Source: an uncultured Pelagibacteraceae bacterium
GTDB lineage: Bacteria > Pseudomonadota > Alphaproteobacteria > Pelagibacterales > Pelagibacteraceae
Reading direction: 5' to 3'
DNA length: 40,644 nt
NCBI GenBank assembly: GCA_902563075.1
Contig: CACEWC010000007.1
Span: 1 to 40,644 of the forward strand
Below the pieces are notes generated by a model. The model was not told the DNA's origin and ran no database searches. It was given only the letters and a program-made list of their open reading frames with translations. Position numbers and translations under genes: made by a program. This document shows positions 38,929 through 40,644 of the stretch, one piece after another. The stretch's first letter is position 1. The number at the start of each line of letters is the position of its first letter.

Positions 38929-39039
38929 TTATAAAAGAAAAATTGCCATTAAAACAAGCACCAATATCACCACAGTTGTACCCCATAAAACAAATTTGGT
39001 GAATGTATTCCAGGTTTTTTTATGGTTTTCATTATCCAT
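38929..39039 (-). CDS. aa3-type cytochrome c oxidase subunit IV
   Basis: Tiny 36-residue protein read from an ATG at 39039: a polar start with HKKTWNTFTKFVLWG, then one membrane helix TTVVILVLVLMAIFLL. The pattern H-x-x-TW-x-x-F-x-K-x-x-x-WG is that of the small bacterial aa3 oxidase subunit IV family, which is generally encoded apart from the main cox genes. It lies between rpmJ (5 bases) and pntAA (6 bases) in the same direction. Confidence 0.82.
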   Translation of the reverse strand: MDNENHKKTWNTFTKFVLWGTTVVILVLVLMAIFLL

Positions 39040-39044
39040 AAAAA

Positions 39045-39170
39045 CTATTTTTGACGTGCTTTAAATTTTGGATTTGTTTTATTAATTATGTAAATTCTTC
39101 CTCTACGTCTCACTAATTTTGAATTCATATCTCGTTTCTTAATTGATTTTAATGAACTTTTAATTTTCAT
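39045..39170 (-). CDS. rpmJ: 50S ribosomal protein L36 (bL36, zinc-free type)
   Basis: 41 residues from the ATG at 39170: [14 protein letters not shown], then [25 protein letters not shown], a clear match to the alphaproteobacterial L36. It lacks the Cys/His zinc ligands of the standard form. It lies 26 bases downstream of the 5S rRNA gene on the same strand and could be co-transcribed with it. Confidence 0.93.
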   Translation of the reverse strand: MKIKSSLKSIKKRDMNSKLVRRRGRIYIINKTNPKFKARQK

Positions 39171-39196
39171 AAATAAAGATTTTGTCTAATTCTAAT

Positions 39197-39310
39197 GCCG
39201 GCAACGACCTACTCTTCCATACCTTAAGGTAAAGTACCATCGGCGCTGAAAGGCTTGACTGCCGAGTTCGGAATGGGATCGGGTATAACACTTTCGCAAT
39301 AATTACCGGC
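39197..39310 (-). rRNA. rrf: 5S ribosomal RNA, not linked to 23S
   Basis: About 114 bases on the minus strand. The ends pair (GCCGGTAAT at 39310 downward with GTTGCCGGC at the 3' end). Internal landmarks are CCCGATCCCATTCCGAACTCGG, cited here in parts: ACCCGATCCCATTCCGAAC, then GCGCCGATGGTACT and GGAAGAGTAGGTCG. No 23S rRNA lies on its 5' side, where a polysaccharide epimerase gene ends 61 bases away, so it is an orphan 5S. Exact ends are good to a few bases. Confidence 0.93.
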
Positions 39311-39371
39311 GAAGTGTTTATACCTAAATTAAATTTATTGTAAACTAGGAAAAAATATTAATTATTAAAGG

Positions 39372-40247
39372 TTATTTAGTTATGCTTTTCACATATTCTT
39401 TAAGTTTTATTTTACCAAACAATTTATAGACTTTATTTGATAAATTCATGTTAGTCAGTGCTGAAGCAAATCTCTCTCCTTTTCTAGAAGGTAAAAATTT
39501 GATCTTTGTTTTAAACATTTTTGCTACTTCTAAAATTGAGTAACTGGTTTTATTTGAAATACTATAATGTCTACATTTATTTTTTTTCCATGCATAAAAG
39601 CAAGCATCTATTGTATCATCAATATGTGTAAACCTTCTTGATTGCGATCCAGGTCTCACAACAGTTAAAGGTTTTTTATTTTTATACTGATGTTCAAATA
39701 TTCCAATAACAGTGGCCATATCCCCAACACAAATTTGTTTGGGACCGTATACATTATAAAAATAGACAATTTCATACTTAAAATTAAACCAATTTTTGAG
39801 ATTTTCTAACATTTCTAAATTTTTTGCTTTTGTAAATGCATATGGAGATAAATTTTTGTCATCGCCTCTATTTCCTATGCTTGCTGATGTAGCAGAATAG
39901 ATGAGCTTTATTTTATTCGATAAACAAAAATTAAACACAGCATGTGATCCTATTGAGTTAGACTTTATACACTCATCCATTTTAATAAAACTTTGATAAA
40001 TACGTGAAAATTCCCCAAAATGGAAAATAGAATTTATTCTTTTTCTATATGAGTTAAGAGTTTTAGCAATTTTTATAGTATCTGAATTAATATATTTAAC
40101 TCTAGAATTTTTAAAATGATTATTTATTTTACCAGAACTATAATTGTCAATACTTATAATCTTAAAATTTGTTTTTTTTAAAAACTTTTCGATAAGATTT
40201 GAGCCTACAAATCCTGCACCACCTGTAACAACAATTATATTTCGCAT
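39372..40247 (-). CDS. NAD-dependent epimerase/dehydratase (UDP-glucose 4-epimerase-like)
   Basis: 291-residue short-chain dehydrogenase/reductase of the extended type, acting on a nucleotide sugar. N-terminal NAD site VVTGGAGFVGSNLIEKFL (7-24), acidic residue after strand 2 in IISIDNYSSGK, SIFHFGEFSRI, catalytic Ser/Thr in IYSATSASIG, and Tyr136-x-x-x-Lys140 in SPYAFTKAKNLEM. Then YFYNVYGPKQ, VVRPGSQSRRFTHIDDTIDACFYAW and a C-terminal SYSILEVAKMF. The N-terminal region is like GalE, but the usual HLAA is replaced by HFGE and the protein is about 40 residues shorter. Exact sugar unknown. Follows the WecA-like gene after 22 bases. Confidence 0.87.
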   Translation of the reverse strand: MRNIIVVTGGAGFVGSNLIEKFLKKTNFKIISIDNYSSGKINNHFKNSRVKYINSDTIKIAKTLNSYRKRINSIFHFGEFSRIYQSFIKMDECIKSNSIGSHAVFNFCLSNKIKLIYSATSASIGNRGDDKNLSPYAFTKAKNLEMLENLKNWFNFKYEIVYFYNVYGPKQICVGDMATVIGIFEHQYKNKKPLTVVRPGSQSRRFTHIDDTIDACFYAWKKNKCRHYSISNKTSYSILEVAKMFKTKIKFLPSRKGERFASALTNMNLSNKVYKLFGKIKLKEYVKSITK

Positions 40248-40269
40248 ATAAAAAATTTATATATATTAA

Positions 40270-40644
40270 TTAAATTCTTTTTAATAATAAATTATAAATA
40301 AATATATAAATAAGAATATTAGTTAATATTAATAAAACTTGAATACTTGTTTTTGAATAAGACATATATCCAATAAAATAACCCATAAATAAGTAAGAAT
40401 TAATAATAATTCCAGTAGCTGAACTTGATAAATATTTTTTTCTAAAAAATTTTTTTTTAAGAAAAATTTTGAAAATTAAATGATGCAAATGAAAATTATC
40501 TGCTAAATAATTTTTCTTTTTATTTAAAGCTCTTCTTATAATGCTAAATAAATTTTCGAAAGCAGGGTACCATAATAAATTTGCAATAAAATACGGAGAA
40601 ATTTTATCAGTTATCAATGATAATTTTATAAACAGTATTCCAAT
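40270..40644 (-). CDS. WecA/MraY-like polyprenyl-phosphate sugar-1-phosphate transferase, C-terminal part
   Basis: The frame is open to the right edge, so the N-terminal part is missing; the TTG at 40617 is probably internal. The visible 124 residues contain YPAFENLFSIIRRAL and the metal/substrate HxH-type loop in NFHLHHLIF, as in the last cytoplasmic loop of WecA, TagO and related enzymes, then two membrane segments (IINSYLFMGYFIGYM and VLLILTNILIYIFIYNLLL). Such enzymes start O-antigen or capsule synthesis on undecaprenyl phosphate. With the epimerase this is a cell-surface polysaccharide locus. Confidence 0.78.
   Translation of the reverse strand: MGILFIKLSLITDKISPYFIANLLWYPAFENLFSIIRRALNKKKNYLADNFHLHHLIFKIFLKKKFFRKKYLSSSATGIIINSYLFMGYFIGYMSYSKTSIQVLLILTNILIYIFIYNLLLKRI

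Noticed and set aside
38810..39064. 84-codon plus-strand frame after pntAA
   Set aside because: It covers the real minus-strand oxidase subunit IV and the end of rpmJ.

Overview
The window looks like a piece of a SAR11 (Pelagibacterales, Candidatus Pelagibacter-like) chromosome. The DNA is very AT-rich. Genes are packed with overlapping start/stop codons (ATGA, TAATG, TGATG) and spacers are mostly under 90 bases. Gene content and order are alphaproteobacterial: yebC-ruvC-like-tolQRAB-pal-ybgF-tilS-ftsH-folP-glmM, a DUF1013/TrcR gene, Cys-free L31 and L36, and a split pntAA-pntAB-pntB transhydrogenase. Apart from the damaged joint near base 555, no stretch over about 90 bases lacks a gene. This is family-level recognition by eye; no database search was run.

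Layout. (1) 1-1168: the middle of glyS on the plus strand runs directly into the 3' end of pdxH on the minus strand; both reading frames are broken at the same point (about 550-559). (2) 1202-9783: aroC; dxs, ispA and xseB (minus); sua5 with a two-gene ABC-2 exporter; tRNA-Arg(UCG); rluD-like synthase; rpoH. (3) 9780-25505: one co-directional minus-strand block of 18 genes. In transcription order these are a coiled-coil gene, zapA, formyl-THF cyclo-ligase, a YmdB-type phosphoesterase, yebC, a RuvC-like resolvase, tolQ, tolR, tolA, tolB, pal, a clear intrinsic terminator, ybgF, tilS, ftsH, folP, glmM, thiD and purA. (4) 25559-33761: plus-strand block tkt-gap-pgk-fba-thiE-efp-suhB, then rpmE, the trcR-like gene, rpsU and initiator tRNA. 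(5) 33768-35417: a glycosyltransferase and a methyltransferase inserted beside tRNA-fMet. (6) 35414-39310, minus: 5S rRNA, rpmJ, a tiny cytochrome oxidase subunit IV, pntAA/pntAB/pntB and a transaldolase-family gene. (7) 39372-40644: surface-polysaccharide genes, an NAD-dependent epimerase and the C-terminus of a WecA-like transferase cut by the window edge.

How it fits together. The tkt-gap-pgk-fba cluster, the transaldolase-family gene and transhydrogenase handle triose/pentose interconversion and NADPH supply. dxs, ispA, thiD, thiE, pdxH, folP and formyl-THF cyclo-ligase cover isoprenoid, thiamine, B6 and folate chemistry. Tol-Pal, FtsH, ZapA and GlmM serve the envelope and division. EF-P, L31, S21, L36, initiator tRNA, TilS, Sua5 and RluD serve translation. 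The orphan 5S gene next to polysaccharide genes matches the place where, as I recall, the large SAR11 hypervariable region HVR2 begins.

Most interesting observations: rpsU (S21) appears to start at AUU behind a perfect GGAGG; the glyS/pdxH joint; a RuvC-like nuclease standing alone where ruvC-ruvA-ruvB normally sit; a GAPDH whose NAD-selecting Asp is replaced; an initiator tRNA with A-U at the first of the three G-C pairs; and convergent gene pairs that each share a four-base TTAA stop. I did not find a convincing multi-gene system that is entirely new.
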